Shown: positions 43,502 to 52,788 of the stretch, piece after piece
Position numbering within the stretch: the first letter of the stretch is position 1
Layout of the letters: the number at the start of each line of letters is the position of its first letter
Source: JABSSA01 sp039960995
Lineage (GTDB): Bacteria > Pseudomonadota > Alphaproteobacteria > Rhodobacterales > Rhodobacteraceae
Assembly (NCBI GenBank): GCA_039960995.1
Contig: JBDVKF010000020.1
Coordinates: 1 to 64,000 of the forward strand
Direction of reading: 5' to 3'
Length of the DNA stretch: 64,000 bases
The notes under the pieces: generated by a model
Database searches by the model: none
Seen by the model: only the letters and a program-made list of their open reading frames with translations
Told to the model about the DNA's origin: nothing
Program-made: the position numbers and the translations under genes

Positions 43502-46500
43502 ATGACTTCCCAATCCAAGTTGCCGGCCGACGACGACATGTATGCAACGCCGTCAGTGTCGGTGATTGTGACCAATTACAACTATGGTCACTATATTGAA
43601 GCCTGTCTGAACAGCTTGCGCATGCAGACCAGCCCGCCAGATGAAATCATTGTCGTAAATGATGGCTCGACCGACGGCAGCGCCGATATTCTGTCGCTGA
43701 TCAGCGATGTCGTGGTGATTGATCAACCCAATGGCGGTCAGGCCGCCGCATTCAATACCGGATTTGCGGCCAGCACCGGAGAAATCGTGGTCTTCGTTGA
43801 TGCTGATGACAAGCTGCACGCCAGCGCTTTGCAGGTCATCCGTCGGCTGTGGACGAATGATATCTCGGCGTTGTCGTATGGTCTGAGCATGATCGATGGA
43901 CAAGGTCAGGCTGTTGGTCAGTATGCTATGGACCTGCCAGACGGTGACTTGCTACCGCGGTTGTTGGGCCATTTGACGGTCCCCTTCATGCCCACAACCG
44001 GTAATGCGTTTCGGCGCGCTGCAATTGAATGGGCCTTTCCCTTGCCCACCGAGCGGTGGAGGATCAGTGCAGATGCCTTGTTGATCCGGGCTGCTATTCT
44101 GACTGCACCAATCCGCCATCTCCGGCACGTGCTGGGCGCCTATCGGGTTCATGGCCAGAACAACTACTTTCGAACTGGCGTCTCTGGGCCTTGGAAAGCA
44201 AACCGTGGGTTGCGCGACATCGCACGCGCGGGGCTGGATATGATCACCCTCGTTGACCAAAACGACCGTTTTTTGCGCAGAGCAGACAGAAACAAATTAT
44301 TAATCGCAGCAATACGTAGCCAGCTCAAAGCCGAAGTCCTGGCGTTTGATCCCGTTGCATGGGCCCAGTTTCAAAGGCGTGCACTTGCTCTTTGCCGGGG
44401 AACGCGATTCTACCTCAGCGTTGCGCTTTACTTGAACGCGGCCCGATACAGTCGCCGGCTGCGCCAATATGCAGTTGATCCGCGAACTTGCCCACGCGTC
44501 TTTATTGCGGCGGTAGAATTGATCCGGGGGCGCGCCATCAATCTGGATTTGGCCGCCCGTGTTGAACCTCGTTCGCCGTTTGACACTCGTCTTCCTCCCA
44601 AAGGGCAAATGCCCAAAGATCCAATGGATTGGCTGACAGGACCAGAATGGACACGTGACCATGCGTCCAGTGGCGCCGATCTGTGCGCTCAACAGAGTAG
44701 TTTCGTGCTTCGGCGCGTTTGGACAGGCCCTGCAAAGCTGACGCTACACATGGCCCCAACCACTGGCCCTATGGTAAAGGTATCCTTGTTTCACAATGGA
44801 TTGCCGCTGGGTTCGGGTAATCTGACGTCAGCACGCGAATTCCACTTTACGTTGCCCGAAGCAAAAAGTTCTCCATCAGACTCCGAATTGATTGAGATTC
44901 GCACCGAAGATATTGTTCAAGGCCGATTTGGCGCGCTGTCGCGGATGTGGCGCAAGGCGCACCGCCTGCAAGTCCGCATGATTAAGCTTGAACCGGTCAT
45001 CCCTACACCTGCCGCAGCCGTGCTTGAGATATCGGGCAGCGTCCCCATGTCGGATCTTGGGGACGTCGTGCAGAAACCTGACGGCACAGTCCTAACTGGT
45101 GAACAGGTAATTGGCTCAGGCGAGAGCCTGTCACTGGCAGTGCCGCCGCTTGGACCGCCCTTTTGCCTGGTGATGCAATTGTCACGGGATCAGGTTCCGG
45201 GGCATTTGAATGTTACGCTGAAAGGGCAGTCCATCTGTTCCGCCGATCTGGTTCCGGGTGGGTCCTGCCTGATCGAGATGCCCCAATATCTGACGGTTTT
45301 CAGCCCGGCAGTGTTGGAATTTGGTTTTCGTCCGGAGTCATTTCTTGATGATCCCGTTGTGATACTGCAAGATTTGGGGTGGCTCCCGAAGGGGGCTGAA
45401 GGGCGCTATGGCTTGCCCGCGCTGGTTCCTGGCGGTTGGGCAGGACCCGGCACAGGGCGGCAACTGTCGGATTTTCTTGGCACGGGCTGGCTACATACTT
45501 CTGTTGGCACGGCGACAATGCTTGGCAATTCGGCGCAGTTGATCTTATCGCAAGCCGCCGTATCTGCAGGAGCGGTCTTACGCCTTGATATTGAGCCTAT
45601 GGACGCGCTGTCTGTGCAAGAAAACCTTGTCGTAGTTGTCGTCGTCAATGGGGAAGAACGCCAAGCCGTTCATCTTGCCGGACCAGCGATCATAGACGTG
45701 GACCTAGACGGTGTCCTGGCAGGCCCGCGCCACAAGGTCGAAGTTGATCTCTATGCCGCAACCAGGTCCAACGACGAGGATCACGCTGGCGATCATGGCG
45801 GCTTAAAGCTTAACGGGATAGGGCTGGGTCCGCGTGAGGAACCGGCGACCTTACCAGCCACGACGATCGATCAGGTTGCGGACATGAAGGTTGCACGCCT
45901 TCTTGCGGACCTTCGCCGCGCACTCAGGCAGGGTGCGTCACATGCTGACCTCGCAGCGCTGCGCGATGATCTTGTAGCGGCAATCTCAGAACTTAGCGTC
46001 AGCGCAGCAGTCGGCACCCTAACTGCAACCGATCTGGCCACATTGGCGTCATTGTCTTCGAAGCTGCCCCCGCAAATCGGACCGACCGACATTCTGCCGG
46101 TTGAGGAGGCCGATTGGGTCCGCGATTTATCGCTACGAATGCTCAACGGTCCGGCATTTGTGACGCTCCGCGGCGTCGATTTGCAGGATCTTCCGGAAAT
46201 GACGTCGGAATTTGCCGCCGCGGTTGGCGCCTTTCTGGTGGCAGATCCAAACGGAGGCGTCGGGAAGGCAGATTTGCGGGCCTATCAGGATCATCTGGTG
46301 GATGTGATGGACCAGGCCCGCGCCGCCCTTGCCACAACGCCTGAGGGCAGTCCGCTTGGCGCATTGACCAGCGGGATGGTAGAGGCGTTCCACGCGCGCC
46401 AGCTGCTGTTCAGTGATCTTCCCTTGCGCCCTCACGTGCAAGCCTTTGGCAGGGCGCTAGAGGCCAAGCTGCTGCGTGAGGGCCACGATTTATTTGCTCC

Positions 46501-48310
46501 GCAAAACCATCAGGCAGATGTGCGACGCTCCAAACAACGCATTGGCGTGTTGCTGCATAATACCGACCCATCGCCCGAGACTTGGATATGGAAGGCGCTT
46601 TTGCGCAAACTTCCACAAGACAGCGTCGAGATCACATTGTTTCTGACCGAACAAAACGCTCTTCCGTCTTCGGGGTTTGAAGGCTGTGAGACTGTGGGCC
46701 TTGCAGGGCATTCGCTTTCTTCAACTGTCGCAACGCTTAGGCGGGCAAAAGTGGACGTCATGTTATTGGGCGCAAACTTCTATGGGCATTGTTTCATGAC
46801 AGAGGTCTGCGCACACAGGTTAGCGCCGCGCCAGATTGCGTTGTCGGCAGTGTTCCCAGCAACCACCGGATTATCGAGCGTCGATACATTTATTCTTGGC
46901 AAATCTGTTGCGCCAAAACGGGCAGACACCGACTATTGCGAGGACGTGCTGTGGGCGCCGGGGGCGGGACAGGCGTTTGACATTCCTCCTGCATCTGAAG
47001 GCAGCGATGCGGCGCGTGGCGTCACGCGGCGACGCATAGGAGTCGCACAGGATGACGTGGTTCTCGTCAGCGGTGCGATGCAAGACAAGATTGGGGCCGA
47101 CGTCCTACGCGTTTGGGCGCAGGCCTTAGCGGCGGAACCGAAAGCGGTGCTGGTGTTATATCCCTTTGCCGCAAGCTGGCAACAAGACTACGATGCGCCC
47201 GCATTCAACGCACGGATGACCGCCGCCTGTGACGCGCACGGGGTTGATCCACGCCGTGTTCGGATCTTGCCGCCAATTCCAAACCAAGAGGTTAAGCAGG
47301 TTTTGGCGGCGGCAGATATGTATTTGGACAGTTTTCCCTATTCCGGTGCAACAACGACCGTGGAGGCGCTGCAATGCGGTTTGCCGGTCGTCGCACTGCA
47401 AGGTCAGACGCAACGTGGTCAGCAAGCGGCGGGCTGGCTGATTGAATTCGGGTTGAAGGACCTCGTTGCCAAATCCCACCGCGCCTATGTCAAGATCGTG
47501 GCGGATCTGGCTGGTGATGCCGAACGTCGCGCGCAGGTCGTTGCCCGTATCGCGACAGTTCGTCAGAAAGCCATGAGGCAACATGACTTTGCCAAGTGGC
47601 TTGAGGCGTGCCTTTTGCCGAAAACCAAACAGCCCAAGGGCGGATTGGCCACGCCCCGCTATCTGTTCCACCATATGCCAAAAACAGGTGGCACGAGTTT
47701 GAAACGCGTTTTTGGCAATTGGTTTGATGTCGTTGAAGACTATCGCGCGCCTTGGGCTTATATCATGCCCCCGAAACTGAATATTGATAGCTTGGGCCCC
47801 GACAGCCTTTTGTGTGGCCATTTCGCCGGCGATCTAGCCCCTCTGGCCGAACGTTATCCCAATACTTCGGACCCGCATTGTTGGCGCAAAATCACGTTTC
47901 TGCGTGACCCACTTGAGCGCGCCATCTCTATTCATGCCTATGAAAAGAAACTTCGGCTGGAATATGACCAGACTTACGAACCGCAACCTCTAGGGCAATA
48001 TCTGCGTACAAACGATGGTATCTTTCTGCAACATTTCGAATGTGACGAAAGCAATTGGCGCGCGGCTGTTGAGGCTTATTGGTTCATTGGGACGCTGGAA
48101 CGTTTGCCGGAATGTCTTAATTACCTTGCTGAAAAACTGGACAAACCGGCGCCGGGTATCCTTCCTCATGAAAACAGCACGGTGCGCGACGAAGAAATCA
48201 CCGAAGACGATATCGCGATTTTCAGGGCCAATAACGCAGTTGAGTTTGAAATCTATGACGCTGTGGCGGCCCGATTGGACGCATCATTGTTGCAACATTC
48301 GAGCGATTAG
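43502..48310 (+). CDS. Giant fusion: GT2 glycosyltransferase, GT41-like domain and sulfotransferase
   Basis: 1602 residues, at least three enzymes in one chain. About 17-290: GT-A family 2 glycosyltransferase with SVIVTNYNYGHYIEACLNSL, VVNDGSTDGS and the metal-binding VFVDADDKL. About 350-1000: no recognised family; mixed beta-rich and helical sections. About 1010-1370: a GT-B domain like the C-terminal part of O-GlcNAc transferase/SPINDLY (GT41), with ADMYLDSFPYSGATTTVEALQ and GLPVVALQG. About 1385-1602: a carbohydrate sulfotransferase with the PAPS loop PKTGGTS and 3'-phosphate motif FLRDPLERAIS. It should add sugars and sulfate to a surface glycan or glycoprotein. The 3' end overlaps the opposite-strand epimerase gene by 27 bases. 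Confidence 0.82.
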   Translation: MTSQSKLPADDDMYATPSVSVIVTNYNYGHYIEACLNSLRMQTSPPDEIIVVNDGSTDGSADILSLISDVVVIDQPNGGQAAAFNTGFAASTGEIVVFVDADDKLHASALQVIRRLWTNDISALSYGLSMIDGQGQAVGQYAMDLPDGDLLPRLLGHLTVPFMPTTGNAFRRAAIEWAFPLPTERWRISADALLIRAAILTAPIRHLRHVLGAYRVHGQNNYFRTGVSGPWKANRGLRDIARAGLDMITLVDQNDRFLRRADRNKLLIAAIRSQLKAEVLAFDPVAWAQFQRRALALCRGTRFYLSVALYLNAARYSRRLRQYAVDPRTCPRVFIAAVELIRGRAINLDLAARVEPRSPFDTRLPPKGQMPKDPMDWLTGPEWTRDHASSGADLCAQQSSFVLRRVWTGPAKLTLHMAPTTGPMVKVSLFHNGLPLGSGNLTSAREFHFTLPEAKSSPSDSELIEIRTEDIVQGRFGALSRMWRKAHRLQVRMIKLEPVIPTPAAAVLEISGSVPMSDLGDVVQKPDGTVLTGEQVIGSGESLSLAVPPLGPPFCLVMQLSRDQVPGHLNVTLKGQSICSADLVPGGSCLIEMPQYLTVFSPAVLEFGFRPESFLDDPVVILQDLGWLPKGAEGRYGLPALVPGGWAGPGTGRQLSDFLGTGWLHTSVGTATMLGNSAQLILSQAAVSAGAVLRLDIEPMDALSVQENLVVVVVVNGEERQAVHLAGPAIIDVDLDGVLAGPRHKVEVDLYAATRSNDEDHAGDHGGLKLNGIGLGPREEPATLPATTIDQVADMKVARLLADLRRALRQGASHADLAALRDDLVAAISELSVSAAVGTLTATDLATLASLSSKLPPQIGPTDILPVEEADWVRDLSLRMLNGPAFVTLRGVDLQDLPEMTSEFAAAVGAFLVADPNGGVGKADLRAYQDHLVDVMDQARAALATTPEGSPLGALTSGMVEAFHARQLLFSDLPLRPHVQAFGRALEAKLLREGHDLFAPQNHQADVRRSKQRIGVLLHNTDPSPETWIWKALLRKLPQDSVEITLFLTEQNALPSSGFEGCETVGLAGHSLSSTVATLRRAKVDVMLLGANFYGHCFMTEVCAHRLAPRQIALSAVFPATTGLSSVDTFILGKSVAPKRADTDYCEDVLWAPGAGQAFDIPPASEGSDAARGVTRRRIGVAQDDVVLVSGAMQDKIGADVLRVWAQALAAEPKAVLVLYPFAASWQQDYDAPAFNARMTAACDAHGVDPRRVRILPPIPNQEVKQVLAAADMYLDSFPYSGATTTVEALQCGLPVVALQGQTQRGQQAAGWLIEFGLKDLVAKSHRAYVKIVADLAGDAERRAQVVARIATVRQKAMRQHDFAKWLEACLLPKTKQPKGGLATPRYLFHHMPKTGGTSLKRVFGNWFDVVEDYRAPWAYIMPPKLNIDSLGPDSLLCGHFAGDLAPLAERYPNTSDPHCWRKITFLRDPLERAISIHAYEKKLRLEYDQTYEPQPLGQYLRTNDGIFLQHFECDESNWRAAVEAYWFIGTLERLPECLNYLAEKLDKPAPGILPHENSTVRDEEITEDDIAIFRANNAVEFEIYDAVAARLDASLLQHSSD

Positions 48311-49381
48311 TTCACGGGCGGAAAATCGAGGTGCCCAGCCGGGATAGTCGGACTGGAACGCGCGTGTATCTGATATCCACCACATGTGATCGCCGTAGCG
48401 AGATTGAGGGTTGTGGTGGCGGGGCACTTCGCGGCCCAAAATCTCTTGGGCGAGATCAAGCGCTTCGGTCACGGAAACAGAACTGTTGCGACCGCCGCCC
48501 ATATTGTAGACGCCTTTGGGTACTCCACCTTGCACGACACGTGCAAAGGCCTCTGCAAGATCATCGGCATGCAAATTGTCACGGACCTGTTTACCGCCAT
48601 TTCCAATGATCTCATAGCTGTCTCCGGCCACAACGGATTTGCACAAATAGGACAAGAAACCGTGCGCCTTTGCCCCGCTGTGATCTTCGCCGGTCAAGCA
48701 TCCCGCGCGAAAGACTGCGGTCTGCAGATCAAACCGATCGGCATATTCCTGTACCATCAGATCGGCGGCTACTTTTGAAACACCAAAAAGACTATGCTGA
48801 GTCTGATCGATGGACATGGTTTCATCAATACCGTGCTTGAAAAACGGGTGATCTGTTGGCGGCTCTAATCGGGTATTGTGCGCGATCAAAGGCAACAGGT
48901 TCGGGCGGGCACCGTAGACCTTGTTGGTGCTGGTAAATAAAAACGAGGCGTTGGGTGCATGTGCGCGGCAGGCTTCCAGCAAGTTCAGAGTTGCGGTTGC
49001 ATTGATGCCAAAATCGGTCTTGGGATCCGTGGCTGCCCAATCATGCGAAGGTTGTGCTGCGGTATGTACGACGACCCCCAACGCATTTCCAAACCGCCCA
49101 AACAGTGCATCGATGGCATTTTCATCGCGAATGTCGAGCTCGTAGTGCACATAGCCCGGGCAGGTGGCCTCAAGCATTGGGCGCTTTTCTGCATTACTTG
49201 CCGCGGCGCCAAACAGCTTTGAACGCTGATCGTTGTCGACACCAATAACTTCAAAACCAAGTTCAGTAAATTTGCGCACCGCGGCAGTGCCGACAAGACC
49301 TAGTGAACCGGTGACAAGTGCCAAGCTTTTTTCGGTCAAGAGGCCTGTCTCCGTTTCGGGAACCGGTTTGCGGGACGTCAT
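48284..49381 (-). CDS. NAD-dependent sugar epimerase/dehydratase (extended SDR, CDP-paratose-epimerase-like)
   Basis: 365 residues. The Rossmann motif VTGSLGLVGTAAV (about 23-35), GVDND at the cofactor ribose, and STNKVYG are visible. The catalytic YxxxK motif reads FGVSK, with Phe in place of the usual Tyr in a segment HSLFGVSKVAADLMVQEY. A late VYNMGGGRNSSVSVTEAL is typical of CDP-tyvelose/paratose and related epimerases. It probably makes a modified nucleotide sugar for the glycan region. It is transcribed against the giant transferase, whose end it overlaps, and is divergent from the caspase operon. Confidence 0.82.
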   Translation of the reverse strand: MTSRKPVPETETGLLTEKSLALVTGSLGLVGTAAVRKFTELGFEVIGVDNDQRSKLFGAAASNAEKRPMLEATCPGYVHYELDIRDENAIDALFGRFGNALGVVVHTAAQPSHDWAATDPKTDFGINATATLNLLEACRAHAPNASFLFTSTNKVYGARPNLLPLIAHNTRLEPPTDHPFFKHGIDETMSIDQTQHSLFGVSKVAADLMVQEYADRFDLQTAVFRAGCLTGEDHSGAKAHGFLSYLCKSVVAGDSYEIIGNGGKQVRDNLHADDLAEAFARVVQGGVPKGVYNMGGGRNSSVSVTEALDLAQEILGREVPRHHNPQSRYGDHMWWISDTRAFQSDYPGWAPRFSARELIARMLQQ

Positions 49382-49474
49382 TCAACCCCTTAACAAAACG
49401 TATCGAGATCGCCTATACTGAACAAGTTGATTATTGCTTTTTGGATAATTGGATTTTTGTGATACGGTCTTTGA

Positions 49475-51262
49475 ATGACACAATTGAGAATTTTTATATC
49501 ATCTATTGTGATGGTTTTGGTGTTCGCCGTTGGGGCTATCGCGCAAGTGTCAGGCCAGACAGACAACAAACGCGTGGCCTTTGTTGTCGGCAACTCCGCT
49601 TATCAAGGTACTCTTCCGGAACTGAAAAATCCTGTCAATGATGCTCAGGATATGGCGGTAAAGCTGGAGGAGTTGGGCTTTGAGGTGATTGTTGCCACCG
49701 ATCTAAGCCTGCGCGCTTTTCGCTCGTCCCTCCTTGAATTTGCTACGGCCATGGAAGGAGCAAACACATCATTGTTCTTTTATGCAGGCCATGGTGTTCA
49801 GGTAAATGACGAAAACCATTTGATCCCGATTGATGCGCAAATTTCGCGCGTGCGCAGCTTGGCTGACGAAACGATCACTGTGAATAGGATCGTGGGATTG
49901 ATGAACCAGTTCACGGATACCTCGATTGTGCTTCTTGACGCGTGTCGGGACAATCCGCTGACCAGCGATATTCCGATTGGTGAACAGCAGGATGGCTTTG
50001 GACGCGGTCTCGCACGTGTCAGAGCGGATGGGGGCTCTTATATCGCATTTGCGACAGCACCAGGCAACGTTGCCTACGATGGGGAAGGGCGCAACAGCCC
50101 GTTCACAACCGCCTTGCTGCAGCATATTTCCGCGCCAAACTTAGATATTCGTCTGATGATGGCCGATGTGCGCCGTGATGTGTTTGAAGCGACTCAACAG
50201 CGGCAACTACCTTGGGAAAATAACTCGTTGATTGGCCGGTTCTTCTTTGATGAGAACAGTACGTTGCAAAGGCTCGACAGCGCCAATCGTAACGAAGTAG
50301 AGGCTTGGCAAGCGATAGCGAACTCAAACCGGCGCGAAGATTACACCGCATTTATGCGCGACTTTCCGGACGGCAATTTCGCATCGGTCGCCGAATTGAA
50401 GGTAGCTGCACTTGGGCAGGCTGAAGAACGGGCCAGCGAGGCGCAATCAGGTTTCGTTCTCGCACGGGCGACCAACACAGAAGATAGGTGGGAAGATTTC
50501 CTGGAAAAACACCCTCAGGGTTTGCTGTCTGACATTGCGCGTGAGGAATTGAGGGAGTTACGCGACCAGATTGAACGTGATCGTATGTCGCTTGAAGAAA
50601 TGCACTGGCGCTCGATTGCGCAGTCGCGCGCGCCATCCGACTTCAGGACGTATCTTTCAATTTATAGCAACGGTCCGTTTTCCGATCTAGCACGCGATCG
50701 TTTAGAGGCGGCGGAGCGTGCAGAAGAGATTGTGGCGACATTTACCGGAGGGGATGCTCCCGAGAATGTCAGCGACGTGCGTCTCGAACAAGAAATCAAA
50801 GCCAAAATTGACCAGATTCCAGTTCAGTTCATTCAATATGGGCTGAATGCCCTCGGTCATCAGGTCACCGATATCTCGGGGGTTCTAGACCCGCCAACCC
50901 GGCGTGCGGTTCGCAATTACCAGGCAACAATTGAAGCCACCCAGACGGGGCGGCTTACACCCACGCAAACAGTTGATCTGTTGCTTTCGGCGGCGGCTTT
51001 GGGCGACAGTTATGCGTTGACGGCTACAGGGATCATGCTGACCTCAGGACAGGGCCTTCGAAAAAACGAAGAGATGGCGCGCCAATGGCTAGACCGGGCG
51101 GCTGATCTGGGCAATGGCCTTGCTATGGCTAATCTGGGAATTCTGTATCGCGACGGTCTTGGCGGCGATCGAAATCTGGCAAAAGCCCGCAGCCTGCTGA
51201 CAGTCGCTGTGACGCTGGGTGTTCAAGACGCTGAACCCGTGCTGCGCAGTCTTGGCAAATGA
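49475..51262 (+). CDS. Secreted caspase-like protease (peptidase C14) with PG-binding-like and Sel1 repeats
   Basis: 595 residues. Signal peptide at 1-24, then a C14 caspase domain (about 32-260) with catalytic His106 (FFYAGHGVQ) and Cys157 (LLDACRDNP). The middle has three helical repeats of the form F/Y-x3-[FYH]-P-x-G (FMRDFPDGNF, FLEKHPQGLL, YLSIYSNGPF). About 445-500 resembles a peptidoglycan-binding-1 fold (IQYGLNALGHQVTDISGVLDPPTRRAVRNYQ), and the C-terminus has Sel1 repeats (SGQGLRKNEEMARQWLDRAADLGNGLAMANLGILY). Bacterial metacaspase relatives cleave after Arg or Lys. The protein acts outside the cytoplasm, and its stop overlaps the next start (ATGA). Confidence 0.88.
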   Translation: MTQLRIFISSIVMVLVFAVGAIAQVSGQTDNKRVAFVVGNSAYQGTLPELKNPVNDAQDMAVKLEELGFEVIVATDLSLRAFRSSLLEFATAMEGANTSLFFYAGHGVQVNDENHLIPIDAQISRVRSLADETITVNRIVGLMNQFTDTSIVLLDACRDNPLTSDIPIGEQQDGFGRGLARVRADGGSYIAFATAPGNVAYDGEGRNSPFTTALLQHISAPNLDIRLMMADVRRDVFEATQQRQLPWENNSLIGRFFFDENSTLQRLDSANRNEVEAWQAIANSNRREDYTAFMRDFPDGNFASVAELKVAALGQAEERASEAQSGFVLARATNTEDRWEDFLEKHPQGLLSDIAREELRELRDQIERDRMSLEEMHWRSIAQSRAPSDFRTYLSIYSNGPFSDLARDRLEAAERAEEIVATFTGGDAPENVSDVRLEQEIKAKIDQIPVQFIQYGLNALGHQVTDISGVLDPPTRRAVRNYQATIEATQTGRLTPTQTVDLLLSAAALGDSYALTATGIMLTSGQGLRKNEEMARQWLDRAADLGNGLAMANLGILYRDGLGGDRNLAKARSLLTVAVTLGVQDAEPVLRSLGK

Positions 51263-51960
51263 AGGCATCACTTCTGGCAATTCTGATGGCGTTTTTGGCC
51301 AATTTTGCACAGGCTCAGTTGCTGCTGCCTAAGCCTGAGTTGCGGGTTGAGAAAGACTGTGAAAACTGCCCGGAAATGGTGATTTTGCCAAACGGATTAT
51401 ACATGAGCCGAGCGCCTATAATGGTGTCAGAATTTCGCGCTTTTGTTGAGGAGACTGGATACCGAAACACGGGGTGGGGCTGCAAATGGAATTTCAGCGG
51501 TTTTGAGCAGGGTCCGCGCCACCCAGTTACCTGTGTTACATTCGATGGGGCGGAGCTCTATGCCCGTTGGCTTAGCGACAAAACCGGCCAAACGTACCGC
51601 ATTCCTACCGGCGAAGAACTTACATATGCCGTGACCGCTGCAACGACCACGAATTACTGGTGGGGCCAACAAATCGGACGCGACCGGGCGACTTGCCTTG
51701 GTTGTGGGCGCGCGCTGGATGCAGAGGGGACCACACCGGTGGACACCTTTGAGGCTAATCCGTTCAATCTGCTTGATGCACTGGGTAATGTCTGGATATG
51801 GACGACAGATTGTAACAACGCCGATTGCACAGAGCGTTTCTTGCTGAGTGGTGGCTGGTCAAGTCCGCCTTCCGATTTGCGCATGAGCAAGAGGGTTTTT
51901 AACGGTGTGACCGTTCCGTTCAATACTTATGGCATCCGAGTGGTGCGGGAGTTCGAATGA
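51259..51960 (+). CDS. Secreted FGE-fold (sulfatase-modifying factor-like) protein, no catalytic cysteines
   Basis: 233 residues with a signal peptide (LLAILMAFLANFAQAQ) and an FGE-sulfatase domain: CENCPEMVILPNGLYMS at the start, HPVTCVTFDGAELYARWLSDKTGQTYRIPTGEEL, and FNLLDALGNVWIWTTDC. True formylglycine-generating enzymes have two copper-binding cysteines in a GGSY-x-C-x2-SYC-like stretch; here this segment is LLSGGWSSPPSDLRMSKR, without Cys. It is therefore probably a binding or structural member of the fold. Coupled by ATGA overlaps to the caspase gene upstream and the second FGE-like gene downstream. Confidence 0.85.
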   Translation: MKASLLAILMAFLANFAQAQLLLPKPELRVEKDCENCPEMVILPNGLYMSRAPIMVSEFRAFVEETGYRNTGWGCKWNFSGFEQGPRHPVTCVTFDGAELYARWLSDKTGQTYRIPTGEELTYAVTAATTTNYWWGQQIGRDRATCLGCGRALDAEGTTPVDTFEANPFNLLDALGNVWIWTTDCNNADCTERFLLSGGWSSPPSDLRMSKRVFNGVTVPFNTYGIRVVREFE

Positions 51961-52766
51961 TATATTTTGGATCATGGACCAGTTCAGTCTTGTCTGTTCT
52001 TGCAGCTATAACTGCCCTTTTCATGGGCTCTCCTAGCTTGGCGCAGGTCGCGCCCGGAACGGTTTTTTCGGACTGCGAGGATTGTCCCGAATTAACGATG
52101 CTGGACAACGGCACGGCCATCGGGACCACTCTTGTTACGCGGGCGCAATTTGGCGCTTTCGCCGAGGAAGTAGGAATACCGGGCGCAGAAAGCTGCTACA
52201 TCCGTATCAACAAGCGTTGGGATAACGCCAAAGGTAAAGGCTGGATGGACCCCGGTTTTGAGCAGGGCGACGATCATCCTGCGGTTTGTATGAATTGGCT
52301 GGAGGCCACTGCCTTTGCCGACTGGCTCAGTGAGAAGACTGGGCAGTTTTATCGCCTGCCAACGTATGAAGAATCTGTGGCCGTAACGGCCGCAGGGGCA
52401 ACGACAGCTTTTTGGTGGGGCGAAGATTTTTCTGAAATTTGTGAGCGTGCCAATGCGGCCGACGTTAGTTTCAAAGCGGCATTTCCCGAAGATGAACGCA
52501 AGATCCTGACCTGCAATGACGGTTATGCGTACACTTCGCCCGTAACCGCATTTCCTCCGAATTCTCTCGGGATTTACGACGCCGTGGGCAATGTCTGGCA
52601 GTGGACCAATACATGTCTGAATGGCGACTGTTCGAATGCGCTTTTTCGCGGTGCTTCATGGGTGGTGCCAGCCAAAAACCACTTTCGCAACGATGGTCAG
52701 TGGTCGGATCGTATCATTCTGCGAAATTCAGCTGTTGGGTTTCGAGTCTTGCGCGACCCACAATGA
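51957..52766 (+). CDS. Second secreted FGE-fold protein, also lacking catalytic cysteines
   Basis: 269 residues with a signal peptide (LSVLAAITALFMGSPSLAQ) and the same fold: DCEDCPELTMLDNG, HPAVCMNWLEATAFADWLSEKTGQFYRLPTYEE, and LGIYDAVGNVWQWTNTC. The usual active-site stretch reads LFRGASWVVPAKNHFRNDG, with no cysteine. The two FGE-like proteins are clearly paralogous but diverged. Its gene overlaps the first FGE gene and is 22 bases before the UDP-sugar decarboxylase gene, so the operon runs caspase-FGE-FGE-decarboxylase. Confidence 0.85.
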   Translation: MIYFGSWTSSVLSVLAAITALFMGSPSLAQVAPGTVFSDCEDCPELTMLDNGTAIGTTLVTRAQFGAFAEEVGIPGAESCYIRINKRWDNAKGKGWMDPGFEQGDDHPAVCMNWLEATAFADWLSEKTGQFYRLPTYEESVAVTAAGATTAFWWGEDFSEICERANAADVSFKAAFPEDERKILTCNDGYAYTSPVTAFPPNSLGIYDAVGNVWQWTNTCLNGDCSNALFRGASWVVPAKNHFRNDGQWSDRIILRNSAVGFRVLRDPQ

Positions 52767-52788
52767 CGCTTCGGCTGCTGGAGCGTCG

